NCBI RefSeq assembly: GCF_009753715.1
Contig: NZ_WQMS01000002.1
Location: 1 to 64,000 of the forward strand
Reading direction: 5' to 3'
Origin: Sphingomonas horti
Lineage (GTDB): Bacteria > Pseudomonadota > Alphaproteobacteria > Sphingomonadales > Sphingomonadaceae
DNA length: 64,000 nt
Positions 50,515 to 58,913 of this stretch are shown here, piece by piece. A program made the position numbers and the translations under genes. Numbering within the stretch: position 1 is the first letter of the stretch; every line of letters begins with the position of its first letter. Under the pieces are notes generated by a model. It had not been told where the DNA came from and searched no databases. It saw only the letters and a list, made by a program, of their open reading frames with translations.

Positions 50515-52848
50515 ATGTCGAACTTCGACATCTACGCCAGCCTCAAGCCAGGCTCCGAACTGGTCTACAAGCGCACCAGCTACTTCCTGACCACGAGGAC
50601 GCCGGACCGTCGCTTCATGGCGATCTCCAGCACCGGCCTCATCCTGACCATGCCAGATCCCGAGTCGGGACTTCCGGCATTTCCCACGGTCGCGATGATG
50701 CGCGCCGCACAGGCCAGCCGCGAGCTTGTGATCCGGTCCGATCCGCTCGACGACCCGGTCCGGGCCGAAGCGCGCGCCGAGGAGGCGAGTGCGGAGGAAA
50801 TCGAGGCGCGCGACTCCTGGGCCCCATTGAGACGGAAGGTGCTCAAGGCCTGGGAGATGGAGCCGGACGACGACTTGCCAGCGCTCAGCGATTCGGGCCT
50901 CACGACGTGGTTCCTCAGAGCCTTCGACAAGCAGGAGGTCATCGCCCGCTTCGGACGGGTGCCATGCGGCACCACCCTCCGCACCTGGATCAAGAAGCGT
51001 GGCCGACGCGGTGATCGCCGCGCCGTCGATGCGGAGTCCCGTAGCGGACGGGTCCCCCGCAGGCGCAAGGCCCATCAAATCGTGGTCAACATCGGCAGAC
51101 TGCATGCGGTTGCGGTGGAGGCGATCACGGGCCGCACGCAGAAGACCGGCTTCAAACTGTTCAAAAGAGACGTCGCACGGGCGTCACGCGGCCAGCCTGT
51201 CGAGGTCAACGGCGTCAAGCTCTCTTACGAGAAGCCCGCCAAGCCGCTCAAGCCATACGGCCGTGAGATCTTCCGCCTGGAATGTCACCGCGCCAAGAAC
51301 GGCGACACGACCCAGGCCGCCTTCGGGAAGAAGGCCAGGCAGGCGGAGTATCGCGGCGGGGGCGTCTCAAAAGAGCCGACCCGCTACCTGGAGATCGTCG
51401 AGCAGGACGACACGCCCTTTCCCAAATACTTCCTGATTGACCTCGAGCGGCGGGTTCCAGTCGGGCCCGCGACCGTCGTCTTCAGCATGGATGTCTTCAC
51501 ACGGTGCTTCATCGGCTGGGACGTCAGCTTCGAAAGCCCCTCGATCTCGACCTGGATGCGCGCCGTCGCGCATGGCGCAGAGCCGAAGGAAGTACCCAAG
51601 CGCTACCGTGAGTCCCACCCCGAGCTAGCCGACATCTTCGGATACGTCGTCGGGGCCTACGTCTACGACAACGCGCTCCAGAACATCTCGAAGGCCAACG
51701 AGGACGCCGGGGGCGACCTGTGCCACGAGGTCAGGCTGGCGGGCGAAGGCCAACCTACGCACAAGAATCACGTCGAGCGGGGGCACCAGACGGTCCAGAG
51801 CCTCATGAGCGAGGTGCCCGGGTCGCCGCTCAGCGTCCCCCGCATGCGCAAGTATGGCTACGATCCCCAGAAGCACGTGGTCGTAACGATCCAGGAGTTC
51901 CGCGTGCTTCTCGCCGAAGCAATCGCGAAATACCATCTGACGCCCTCGGAAGCCCTGAACTGGAGGTGCCCGCTCGACGTCTGGACAGAGCAAATGTCGC
52001 TCCACGGGCACAGTCAGGCGCGCGATTTGGACCAGTTCCTCCGCTCGATCGGAGATGTCGACTACGTTCCATTCGGCCGGACCGGATGCCGTCTGCACGG
52101 ATTGAAATATTCAGATGGGCAGGCAAACGAGTCTCTTCTCGCCGACTTCGCGCATGCGCTCGGCCCCGCGGAGGACACCGAGGACCCGACCTACCGGGTC
52201 AAGGTGAAGTCCTACACCGACGACATTGGCTTCGTCTCGGTGTGGAACCCGCACACGCGCCGCTACGTCGACGTGCCCTGCACGAAGAGGCGCTACGCCA
52301 GCGGCAAGCCGCGCTGGCTTCACGAGCGCACCCTCGAGCACGCCGCGGCGATGGGCGCGGACTTCTACGGAAAGACGCCCGAGGAGGTGGAAGAGGCGCT
52401 GATCGAGCTCGAAGCAGGCTTCATCGACGATCTCAAGGCGGCGATGCCCGAAGCAGCGGCACGCGAACGCCAGACCATGGCCCGCCTGATCGATGCCCCG
52501 AACGTACGGAGATACCTGGGCGACGCCGTCTCGATGATTCGCGTGCAGCCCTCGCCAAGCGGCATGGAGAGCCTGGTCGAGCACGAACTCCGCTCCACCA
52601 TCCGCCGCGACGCCATGGTCGAGCCACAGCGCCGGCGCCGCGGCTCACAAACCGATCGCGACAGCCGCGACGCGGGAGGAACCCGGGAGATTGCCGACGC
52701 AGCGACCCGGCGGACGCCGCCTCGCCACGGGAGCAGAGGTAGCAACCGAGCCGCGGGAGAGCCCGGCTCGCGACCGAGGCCGAAGCGTGCGGAGAAGTCC
52801 CAAGCGGCCGGTGCGGTGAAGCCGCTCAGCACGTCGACCTTCAAGTAG
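50515..52848 (+). CDS. tnsB: TnsB-like DDE transposase
   Basis: A 777-residue protein, N-terminal DNA-binding domains including a HTH (about 145-160, KQEVIARFGRVPCGTTLRTW) and a central RNase H-fold core. Catalytic residues appear intact: Asp in FSMDVFTRCFIGWDVS (about residue 325), Asp in AYVYDNALQNIS, and Glu in KNHVERGHQ (about 424). A beta-barrel follows the core, and a charged Arg/Gly-rich tail ends the protein. In Tn7, TnsB binds the element ends and joins the 3' ends to target. Confidence 0.9.
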   Translation: MSNFDIYASLKPGSELVYKRTSYFLTTRTPDRRFMAISSTGLILTMPDPESGLPAFPTVAMMRAAQASRELVIRSDPLDDPVRAEARAEEASAEEIEARDSWAPLRRKVLKAWEMEPDDDLPALSDSGLTTWFLRAFDKQEVIARFGRVPCGTTLRTWIKKRGRRGDRRAVDAESRSGRVPRRRKAHQIVVNIGRLHAVAVEAITGRTQKTGFKLFKRDVARASRGQPVEVNGVKLSYEKPAKPLKPYGREIFRLECHRAKNGDTTQAAFGKKARQAEYRGGGVSKEPTRYLEIVEQDDTPFPKYFLIDLERRVPVGPATVVFSMDVFTRCFIGWDVSFESPSISTWMRAVAHGAEPKEVPKRYRESHPELADIFGYVVGAYVYDNALQNISKANEDAGGDLCHEVRLAGEGQPTHKNHVERGHQTVQSLMSEVPGSPLSVPRMRKYGYDPQKHVVVTIQEFRVLLAEAIAKYHLTPSEALNWRCPLDVWTEQMSLHGHSQARDLDQFLRSIGDVDYVPFGRTGCRLHGLKYSDGQANESLLADFAHALGPAEDTEDPTYRVKVKSYTDDIGFVSVWNPHTRRYVDVPCTKRRYASGKPRWLHERTLEHAAAMGADFYGKTPEEVEEALIELEAGFIDDLKAAMPEAAARERQTMARLIDAPNVRRYLGDAVSMIRVQPSPSGMESLVEHELRSTIRRDAMVEPQRRRRGSQTDRDSRDAGGTREIADAATRRTPPRHGSRGSNRAAGEPGSRPRPKRAEKSQAAGAVKPLSTSTFK

Positions 52849-52868
52849 ATCTCAGAAGGAGAGTAACC

Positions 52869-53807
52869 TTGGCCAACAGCACGGAATCAGAAGACGAGAG
52901 CCCCTCCGAGCGCGGCGCGAGGGTCGGCGGAGTCCAGAGCCGGTTCCAGGATATCCGCCTCGCGGAGCCGCGCCAGCATCAGCTGATCGAGACTATGGAG
53001 CAGCTGCGCGTCTCCGGCCTGGCGCGTGCGCCCGGCGCCCCGACGCGAGGGATCAGGGTGATCCAACCCAGCGGCGCGGGCAAGTCCGAGGCCGCCAAGC
53101 AGTTCGTCGCCTTCGTCGCAGCTCAGCCGGACCGCGACCCCACAAAGACGCCCGTCCTCCACGTCACACTCGAGACGACCGGAACGCCCAAGAGTCTGAT
53201 CGTCTCGTGCCTGGAGCAGCTCGGCGACGAGTATGCCACCGAAGGCACCGAGTCGCTGCTGCTCAAACGCCTCCGCAAGGCCCTCATCGAGAAGGGGGTG
53301 GAAATCATGATCATCGACGAGCTGAACCACTGCAGCCAGAAGATCATGGGCAAGGACGTCTCGAATACGCTCAAGAACATGCTCACGAAGGGCTGGGCAC
53401 CCATAGTCTTCATGGGCACCGCCGATGCGAACCGGCTGTTCAAGTCCAACAAGGAGCTCCGGAACCGGTGCTCCTCGCAGCTCTCGCTTACGCCGCTCGA
53501 TCCCGACCACGAGGATGACCTGACGGCGTGGAAGCAGTTCCTCGCCGGCATGGACGAGGAGATCGTCAGGCGCAAACTGCTCACGCGGCACTCGAACCTG
53601 GCCGCGCCCGACGTCGCGGAGGCGCTCTGCCGGGCATGCAGCGGCCTCATCGGCGAACTCGCGCTCGTTCTGGAGGACGCGCTCTGCGCAGTCGCCCGTC
53701 GGAGGGGGAGCCGCATCACCGTCGCGGACCTCCACCGCGCGCTGGACGTGCGCTACGTTCTGGAAGGTGAATTGGACGCCAATCCGCTTCAGGGTCTCGC
53801 TGAGTAA
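52869..53807 (+). CDS. tnsC: TnsC/TniB-like AAA+ regulator
   Basis: A 312-residue protein with an unusual TTG start at 52869, supported by GAAGGAGAG. Walker A is PSGAGKSEAAKQF (about residues 65-77), Walker B is IMIIDELNHCS, and sensor region FMGTADANRLF and the arginine NKELRNRCSS fit AAA+ TniB/TnsC proteins. TnsC bridges the target selector TniQ to TnsAB and activates the transposase when ATP is bound. Its stop codon overlaps the tniQ start (TAATG). Confidence 0.9.
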   Translation: MANSTESEDESPSERGARVGGVQSRFQDIRLAEPRQHQLIETMEQLRVSGLARAPGAPTRGIRVIQPSGAGKSEAAKQFVAFVAAQPDRDPTKTPVLHVTLETTGTPKSLIVSCLEQLGDEYATEGTESLLLKRLRKALIEKGVEIMIIDELNHCSQKIMGKDVSNTLKNMLTKGWAPIVFMGTADANRLFKSNKELRNRCSSQLSLTPLDPDHEDDLTAWKQFLAGMDEEIVRRKLLTRHSNLAAPDVAEALCRACSGLIGELALVLEDALCAVARRRGSRITVADLHRALDVRYVLEGELDANPLQGLAE

Positions 53808-55642
53808 TGACCGAGATCGCACGACCCGCGGCGGCGGTGATGTGGCCGATCGTGCCGCTCGAGCGCGAGTCACTCATGGGCTGGATCACGAGGACTGCTC
53901 ATGAGAACGTCCTCCCGTCCCCCTACAGCATCCTGAGACGCACCGGCCTCAGCTACACCGCGAAGCCCATAGCCGCGCTGCTGAGCATCGAGGCGGCTCC
54001 GTTGCTCGCTACCTCGCTGGGGGCCGACCAGGCGAGCGTGGAGGCGCGAATGCTGGGCGCCGGGCCCAGCTCTGCATACGTCCAGCTCAACGGCGTCCCG
54101 GTCCGCCGCAAGGCCGTTGTGACGAACGTCAGGCGGTTCTCGCCGGCGACGCTCGGCCGCGCCAAAACCCACCTGACGGCGTGGTCGCTCCGCACCCTTC
54201 CATTCTGCTCCGAAAGCTGGGAGTTCCTGCAGGACAGCTGCGCAGACTGTGGTCAGGTGCAGCGCTGGCGTCAGGCTCAGGACCAGCGTCGGTGCGACAT
54301 GTGCAACGCAGACCTGACCGTGCAGCGGGCGGAACTCGTCGACCCGGCGCTCCGCGCCGATCTCTATGAGCTTTGCACCTTGGCTTACGGCACCTCGGCC
54401 GATGGGCAGCGAGTGGCTGCAGGCTTACCGCAGGAGCTCGCCAGCCTCTCAGCAGGTGCGCTGCTTGAGATAACCTCGTTGGCCGCAGGCATCGTCGATC
54501 CCGAACTGCGCTTCAGCTTCCGTGCGCGAACCCACCTAGGAGAGCAGCAGCAGGTAGTATCGGCCCACGCGGAGGCGTGGACTCTCCTGAAAGGCTATCC
54601 AGACTCGCTTGGGACGCTTGCCGCTCGCCTTGGCGGCGCCAACGCAACGCCCCAGGCGCGGGCGGCACGGGGGAGGATCAGGAACATCCTGGATGGCCAC
54701 GCGCGGGGTGAGCTCCTGCCCGAAGTGCAGTGCCTGGCCGATGCCCTGCGGACCTCGGACTCTCTGAATCTCGATCGCCAGGGCGATGCCGACATGCGGG
54801 TGAAGCCCGCCGCATGGATCCTCGGTGCAACCGAAGGCGAGGTTGCCGCAGCGAGGGACGCCAAGGTCCTCAAGTCGCGCTTCGGCTTCCGCCATGGCGC
54901 CCTCCGGTCCAGCCTCGACAGGGAAGAGATCGAATATCTCGGCGAGGTTCGCGTCGATCGCCTTGCCGCTCATAGCTTGGCTGGCGAACTTGGGCTGCCT
55001 CGATACGCCGGCGAACAGCTTCTGAGCACCGCCACCGTACGCCGGCATGACCACCCCTGGCTCCTCGCGCGCTATCGCTCCGCTCAGACGACCCACTCCG
55101 ACTTGGCCGCTTTCAAGGCCAGCCTGAGGAACTCCCAAGTGCAGGCGGAAATCGAGAATCCAGTTCCGCTGGCGTGCCTGATGAGGCGAATCGGTGGCGG
55201 GCCTAAGCCTTGGGGCACCGTGCTCGGCATGATGGCCCAAGCTCGCCTTCCCTTCCGCCTCAAGGACGACGGGACCGCGCCGAACAGCATCCTGGTCCCC
55301 GCCGCCAATGCACACCAGATTACCGCTCTCGGCACCGGCGAGTGGCAGGAAGACTACACATGGGAGGACGCTATGGACATCCTGAACCTCAGTACGAAGC
55401 ACCAGGAGGCGCTGGCCAGCCTCGAAGGCCAGCGAGAGAAGGGTAAAGGTTGGCGACTAAGCGTTTCCGATCTCCGGGAGAAGGCCTGCAGCTTCATCTC
55501 GCTGGGTGAGCTCGTGGCGCGTCTGGACAAGCCGGTCCCGACGGTCACGTCACTCGTCCGTCATAAGGGATTGGGGGCGCGCGGGCTGTTCGGCTGGGAC
55601 CGGAAAACCACGGAAGCCGAGCTTAGCGAGCTTCTGCTCTAA
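53807..55642 (+). CDS. tniQ: TniQ/TnsD-family target selection protein
   Basis: A 611-residue protein starting at ATG 53807. The N-terminal TniQ motif is ESLMGWITRTAHEN (about residues 20-33). A zinc finger follows with CADCGQVQRWRQ and CDMCNADL (about 153-180). The long C-terminal part (about 230-611) is TnsD-like and carries a second HTH-like segment near the end (SLGELVARLDKPVPTVTSLV). TnsD proteins bind a fixed chromosomal site, commonly the 3' end of a gene such as a tRNA. The gene ends 41 nt from a tRNA-Gly 3' end, fitting that role. Confidence 0.85.
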   Translation: MTEIARPAAAVMWPIVPLERESLMGWITRTAHENVLPSPYSILRRTGLSYTAKPIAALLSIEAAPLLATSLGADQASVEARMLGAGPSSAYVQLNGVPVRRKAVVTNVRRFSPATLGRAKTHLTAWSLRTLPFCSESWEFLQDSCADCGQVQRWRQAQDQRRCDMCNADLTVQRAELVDPALRADLYELCTLAYGTSADGQRVAAGLPQELASLSAGALLEITSLAAGIVDPELRFSFRARTHLGEQQQVVSAHAEAWTLLKGYPDSLGTLAARLGGANATPQARAARGRIRNILDGHARGELLPEVQCLADALRTSDSLNLDRQGDADMRVKPAAWILGATEGEVAAARDAKVLKSRFGFRHGALRSSLDREEIEYLGEVRVDRLAAHSLAGELGLPRYAGEQLLSTATVRRHDHPWLLARYRSAQTTHSDLAAFKASLRNSQVQAEIENPVPLACLMRRIGGGPKPWGTVLGMMAQARLPFRLKDDGTAPNSILVPAANAHQITALGTGEWQEDYTWEDAMDILNLSTKHQEALASLEGQREKGKGWRLSVSDLREKACSFISLGELVARLDKPVPTVTSLVRHKGLGARGLFGWDRKTTEAELSELLL

Positions 55643-55682
55643 AGTGGTAAGGCGGAGACCTTAAGTGGTTTCCGCACTGCGC

Positions 55683-55683
<1 letters not shown>
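55642..55683. repeat. Two 21-nt units with shared AAGTGGT starts
   Basis: AAGTGGT occurs at 55642-55648 and 55663-55669, exactly 21 nt apart, in the space between the tniQ stop and the tRNA 3' end. A GCGGAGA/TTTCCGC near-palindrome is included. Only the first seven bases of each unit agree. The spacing is of the kind seen in tandem transposase-binding sites, but the outer end expected for a Tn7-like element (ACA) is absent. Confidence 0.4.
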
Positions 55684-55757
<74 letters not shown>

Positions 55758-55884
55758 TCTGGCGTCGAGCCCCGGACGTGCGGGGCGGGTGAGGCGGCGC
55801 CAATAGCGGGCTCCGCCCACCCACGCAAGCCCCTTGGCAGCGCGGCGCTTTCCCCCACATAGGGGCGGCAACAACGGAGCAGAC

Positions 55885-56796
55885 ATGGCCAGTTTGGGAC
55901 TGAGCGCCGCCGAACGCGAAGCGATCGACGCCTTCAAGCGCGACGTGGTCGAGCCGTCGATGACGCAGCTCGTGATTCTCGATTTCTGGGCGGAATGGTG
56001 CGGCCCGTGCAAGGCGCTTGCGCCGGTGCTGGAAAAGACTGCGGCCGACTATGCCGATCGCGGCGTCGTGCTGAAGAAGATCAACGTCGACGAGAATCAG
56101 CTGATCGCGGCGCAATTCCGCGTGCAGTCGATCCCGACCGTTTATGCCCTGTTCCAGGGCCAGCTCGTCGCGGACCTGACGCCGGCCCGCACCGAAAAGC
56201 AATTCGCCCAGTATCTCGATCAATTGCTGAAGCAGCTGCCGATCCAGGGCGAAGCGCAGGCGCTCGAGGCCGAGCTGGAGCCGCTGATCGCGATGGGCGA
56301 GCAGGTGCTGGCCGATGGCGATTCGGAGCGCGCGATCGGTATCTTCACGCAGCTGCGCGACATGGCGCCGGAGGAACCGGCCGTCGCTTCCGGCCTTGCC
56401 CGGGCACTGGTCGGCACCGGCCGGGTCGACGAGGCCGCAGCACTGATCGAATCGCTTCCCGAGAACGCGCGCAAGGACGCGGCGGTCACCCGCGCCGAAA
56501 GCGCGATCGCCCTGGCCCGCGAGGCGCGTCCGGTCGACGACCTGGCGCCGCTGCAGCAAAAGGTCGCGGCCGATCCCGCCGATCTCGACGCGCGCTATGA
56601 ACTGGCCGGCGGGCTGATGGCGGCGGGCGATCGTGACGGCGCCGCCGACCAGCTGCTCGCGATCATCCAGGCCGACCGGGACTGGAACGAGGGCGCCGCG
56701 CGCTCGCGGCTCTTGAAGCTGATGGAAGTGGTCGGGCTCGAGGACCCTTGGACGTCGACCACGCGCCGCCGCCTTTCCGCGCTGCTGTTCACCTGA
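55885..56796 (+). CDS. Thioredoxin-like protein with C-terminal TPR (CnoX/YbbN-type)
   Basis: A 303-residue protein from ATG 55885 with GGAG upstream. Thioredoxin domain (about residues 10-115) has the active site FWAEWCGPCKALAP, a full CxxC. The remaining 190 residues are helical TPR-like repeats (EEPAVASGLARALVGTGRVD). CnoX/YbbN proteins act as chaperedoxins, holding oxidised or unfolding proteins and handing them to GroEL. It is the first gene of a rightward run, after the tRNA promoter region, and overlaps the next start by one base. Confidence 0.92.
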   Translation: MASLGLSAAEREAIDAFKRDVVEPSMTQLVILDFWAEWCGPCKALAPVLEKTAADYADRGVVLKKINVDENQLIAAQFRVQSIPTVYALFQGQLVADLTPARTEKQFAQYLDQLLKQLPIQGEAQALEAELEPLIAMGEQVLADGDSERAIGIFTQLRDMAPEEPAVASGLARALVGTGRVDEAAALIESLPENARKDAAVTRAESAIALAREARPVDDLAPLQQKVAADPADLDARYELAGGLMAAGDRDGAADQLLAIIQADRDWNEGAARSRLLKLMEVVGLEDPWTSTTRRRLSALLFT

Positions 56797-57425
56797 TGGG
56801 CGAGATCACGCGCCTGTCGATCTTCCCGCTGGCGGGCGCGCTGCTGTTTCCGCGCATGCAGCTGCCGCTACACATTTTCGAGCCGCGCTACCGGGCGCTG
56901 GTCAGCGACGCGATGGCACGCGATCGGCGCATCGGCATGATCCAGCCGCGTCCGGCGCCGGAAGGCGCGGACCCGCCGCCGCTGTTCCACATTGGCTGCG
57001 TCGGGCGCATCGCGCATGTCGAGGCGCTGGACGACGGCCGTTACAACATCGTCCTGGAGGGCGTGGCCAGATTCCGCCTCCTCTCTGAACTGTCGGTGAC
57101 GACGCCGTTCCGCCAGGTCGAAGCCGAGCTGGAGGAGGACATGCCCGCCGAGCCCCTGCCGATCGCCCAGCGCGCCGCGCTCGAAGAGGAATCGCGCCGC
57201 TATGCCGATGCCCAAGGTTATGCTGTGGATTGGAACGCCGTCTCCCGCCTCGACGACGAATCGCTGGTCAACGGCATTGCCCAGATCGCGCCCTTCGACG
57301 TCGCCGCGAAGCAGGCGCTGCTGGAAGCCGGGAGCCTCGCCGAGCGCACCGAGCTGGCGATCCAGCTGATGCAATTCTTCGGCCGCCACGCCGGCGACCA
57401 TGACGATCCGGTGACGCTGCAATGA
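56796..57425 (+). CDS. Lon-substrate-binding-domain protein
   Basis: A 209-residue protein starting ATG 56796 ([20 protein letters not shown]), overlapping the thioredoxin stop. The fold is the N-terminal domain of Lon, with the diagnostic [20 protein letters not shown] followed by YRALV. It lacks an ATPase and protease domain, so it is a freestanding substrate-binding module. The next gene overlaps by four bases (ATGA), so this is an operon. Confidence 0.92.
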   Translation: MGEITRLSIFPLAGALLFPRMQLPLHIFEPRYRALVSDAMARDRRIGMIQPRPAPEGADPPPLFHIGCVGRIAHVEALDDGRYNIVLEGVARFRLLSELSVTTPFRQVEAELEEDMPAEPLPIAQRAALEEESRRYADAQGYAVDWNAVSRLDDESLVNGIAQIAPFDVAAKQALLEAGSLAERTELAIQLMQFFGRHAGDHDDPVTLQ

Positions 57426-57616
57426 TCGACCCGAAACTGCTCGACATGCTGGTCTGCCCGGTCACGCGCACGAAGCTGCGCTACGACGAGGCCGCGCAGG
57501 AACTCGTCTCGGAGGCCGCCGGCCTCGCCTACCCGATCCGCGACGGCGTGCCCGTGATGCTACCGGAAGAAGCGCGAACACTGGACTCCCCTCCCGTAAG
57601 TGGGAGGGGAGCTTAG
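57422..57616 (+). CDS. Trm112/UPF0434-like small protein
   Basis: A 64-residue protein with the Trm112 core: [18 protein letters not shown] and [16 protein letters not shown]. The usual second CPxC-type zinc pair is reduced to a single Cys (VCPVTRTKL), common in the bacterial UPF0434 form. The last codons overlap a 10-bp GC-rich inverted repeat, probably the terminator. It is convergent with the UbiH-family gene, and the two stops overlap. Confidence 0.88.
   Translation: MIDPKLLDMLVCPVTRTKLRYDEAAQELVSEAAGLAYPIRDGVPVMLPEEARTLDSPPVSGRGA
57586..57611. terminator. GC-rich hairpin, CTCCCCTCCC/GGGAGGGGAG
   Basis: Perfect 10-bp stem with a 6-nt loop (GTAAGT), at the end of the convergent Trm112-like and UbiH-family genes. 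A shorter hairpin of the same composition lies at 61226-61246. It can act on both strands. It also resembles dispersed inverted repeats common in sphingomonad genomes. Confidence 0.65.
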
Positions 57617-58818
57617 ACCGTCAACCCGCTCAGCAGCTTCGGCCGGTCGCCATATTCGCCGCGGGCTTCGGCCATGAAGAAGCTTTTCAAAGGCGTGATC
57701 CGCTGGACGGCGGATAGCCCGAAGCGCCGGACCGCCGAGGCTGTGTCCCCCGGAATGCCGAACAGCCGCGCAAGGCCGTCCGTCGAAGCGGCGACGAGGA
57801 AGGTGTCGAGGCTCCGCCAGCGTTCGTAGCGCTTCAGCAATTGCGCGTCGCCCAGATCAAGGCCGAGCCGCGCGCCTTCGACCAGCACTTCGGTCAGCGC
57901 CGCCGCGTCGCGCAGGCCGAGGTTCAGGCCCTGCCCTGCAATCGGGTGGATGCCGTGCGCGGCATCGCCGACCAGCGCCAGCCTCTGGTCCGTGATCCGC
58001 CCGGCGTGGTGGAAGCCGAGCGGATAGCTCGACAGCGGAGCGATCAGCTCCAGCTTGCCGAGCAATCCACCCATTTTTTTCTCGAGTTCCGCGACGAACC
58101 CGCGCGGACCGAGCTTCAGATAGCCCGCGGCGTCAGCCTTGGCGACGGACCAGACCAGCGCCGAGCGATTGCCCGGCAGCATCGGCAGGATCGCGAACGG
58201 ACCGGTGGGATAGAAGATCTCGTACGCGACATTCTCGTGCGGCTTTTCATGCTCGACCGCAGCAATGATCGCACTGTGTTCGTACTGCCAGCGCGCGACG
58301 TTGATCCCGGCGGCGCTGCGCGTCGGTGAGTTGCGCCCTTCGGCGGCGACCAGCAGCGGAGCGGTTATTGCGCGCCCGTCCGCGAGCCGCACGGTGACGC
58401 CATGATCCCCCCGCTCCGTCTCGACGGGGCGGGCGGGCATCAGCAGCGTCACATGCTTCGCCTCCGCCGCAGCCGCGTGCAACGCCTGCCGCAGCAACCG
58501 GTTCTCGAACATGATGCCGAGCGCGCCGTCGTCGGGGGCGGGTTCGAAATCGAGCGCGCCGGGCTTCAGCCCGTCGCTGACGCGGATTTGCGCGATCGGG
58601 CAGCCCTTCCCCTCCAGCCGGTCGCCCAGGCCGATCGCCTGCAGCATCCGCCAGCTGGCGCTCGCGATCGCGGAGGCGCGGCCATCGAAGCCGGGCGCCA
58701 GCACCGCCTCCGGGTTTGCCGGATCGACCACCGTCGAGCTCAATCCATGCGCGTCCAGCGCCAATGCGAGGGTCAGGCCGACCAGGCCGCCGCCGAGAAT
58801 GATCACGTCGCTTTGCAT
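57613..58818 (-). CDS. UbiH/UbiF/COQ6-family FAD-dependent hydroxylase
   Basis: A 401-residue protein from ATG 58818; an extra upstream start at 58887 is less likely. The FAD dinucleotide motif [20 protein letters not shown] (about residues 6-25), the second site [16 protein letters not shown] and the [22 protein letters not shown] stretch are those of ubiquinone-biosynthesis hydroxylases. Its role is hydroxylation of the ubiquinone ring. It is convergent with the Trm112-like gene and divergent from ftsK. Confidence 0.93.
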   Translation of the reverse strand: MQSDVIILGGGLVGLTLALALDAHGLSSTVVDPANPEAVLAPGFDGRASAIASASWRMLQAIGLGDRLEGKGCPIAQIRVSDGLKPGALDFEPAPDDGALGIMFENRLLRQALHAAAAEAKHVTLLMPARPVETERGDHGVTVRLADGRAITAPLLVAAEGRNSPTRSAAGINVARWQYEHSAIIAAVEHEKPHENVAYEIFYPTGPFAILPMLPGNRSALVWSVAKADAAGYLKLGPRGFVAELEKKMGGLLGKLELIAPLSSYPLGFHHAGRITDQRLALVGDAAHGIHPIAGQGLNLGLRDAAALTEVLVEGARLGLDLGDAQLLKRYERWRSLDTFLVAASTDGLARLFGIPGDTASAVRRFGLSAVQRITPLKSFFMAEARGEYGDRPKLLSGLTV

Positions 58819-58913
58819 GCTTTTGCCCTTAACGCCGGGAACGCTTGACGGGGAGTCCGGCGCAGGCGAATTAGCGAAGCAGAACATTTAGCGCACAGGG
58901 CGGGACAGGGCGC

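Larger units (their letters stand above)
49339..55642 (+). mobile_element. Tn7-like transposition module (tnsA-tnsB-tnsC-tniQ)
   Basis: Five co-directional, closely spaced genes: a small ORF, tnsA, tnsB, tnsC and tniQ/tnsD, with overlaps or gaps of one base except tnsB-tnsC (20 nt). This is the heteromeric Tn7-type machinery: endonuclease, DDE transposase, AAA+ regulator and target selector. It ends 41 nt from the 3' end of tRNA-Gly, consistent with tRNA-directed insertion by TniQ. Element termini and a target duplication were not identified, so the extent is uncertain. Confidence 0.8.
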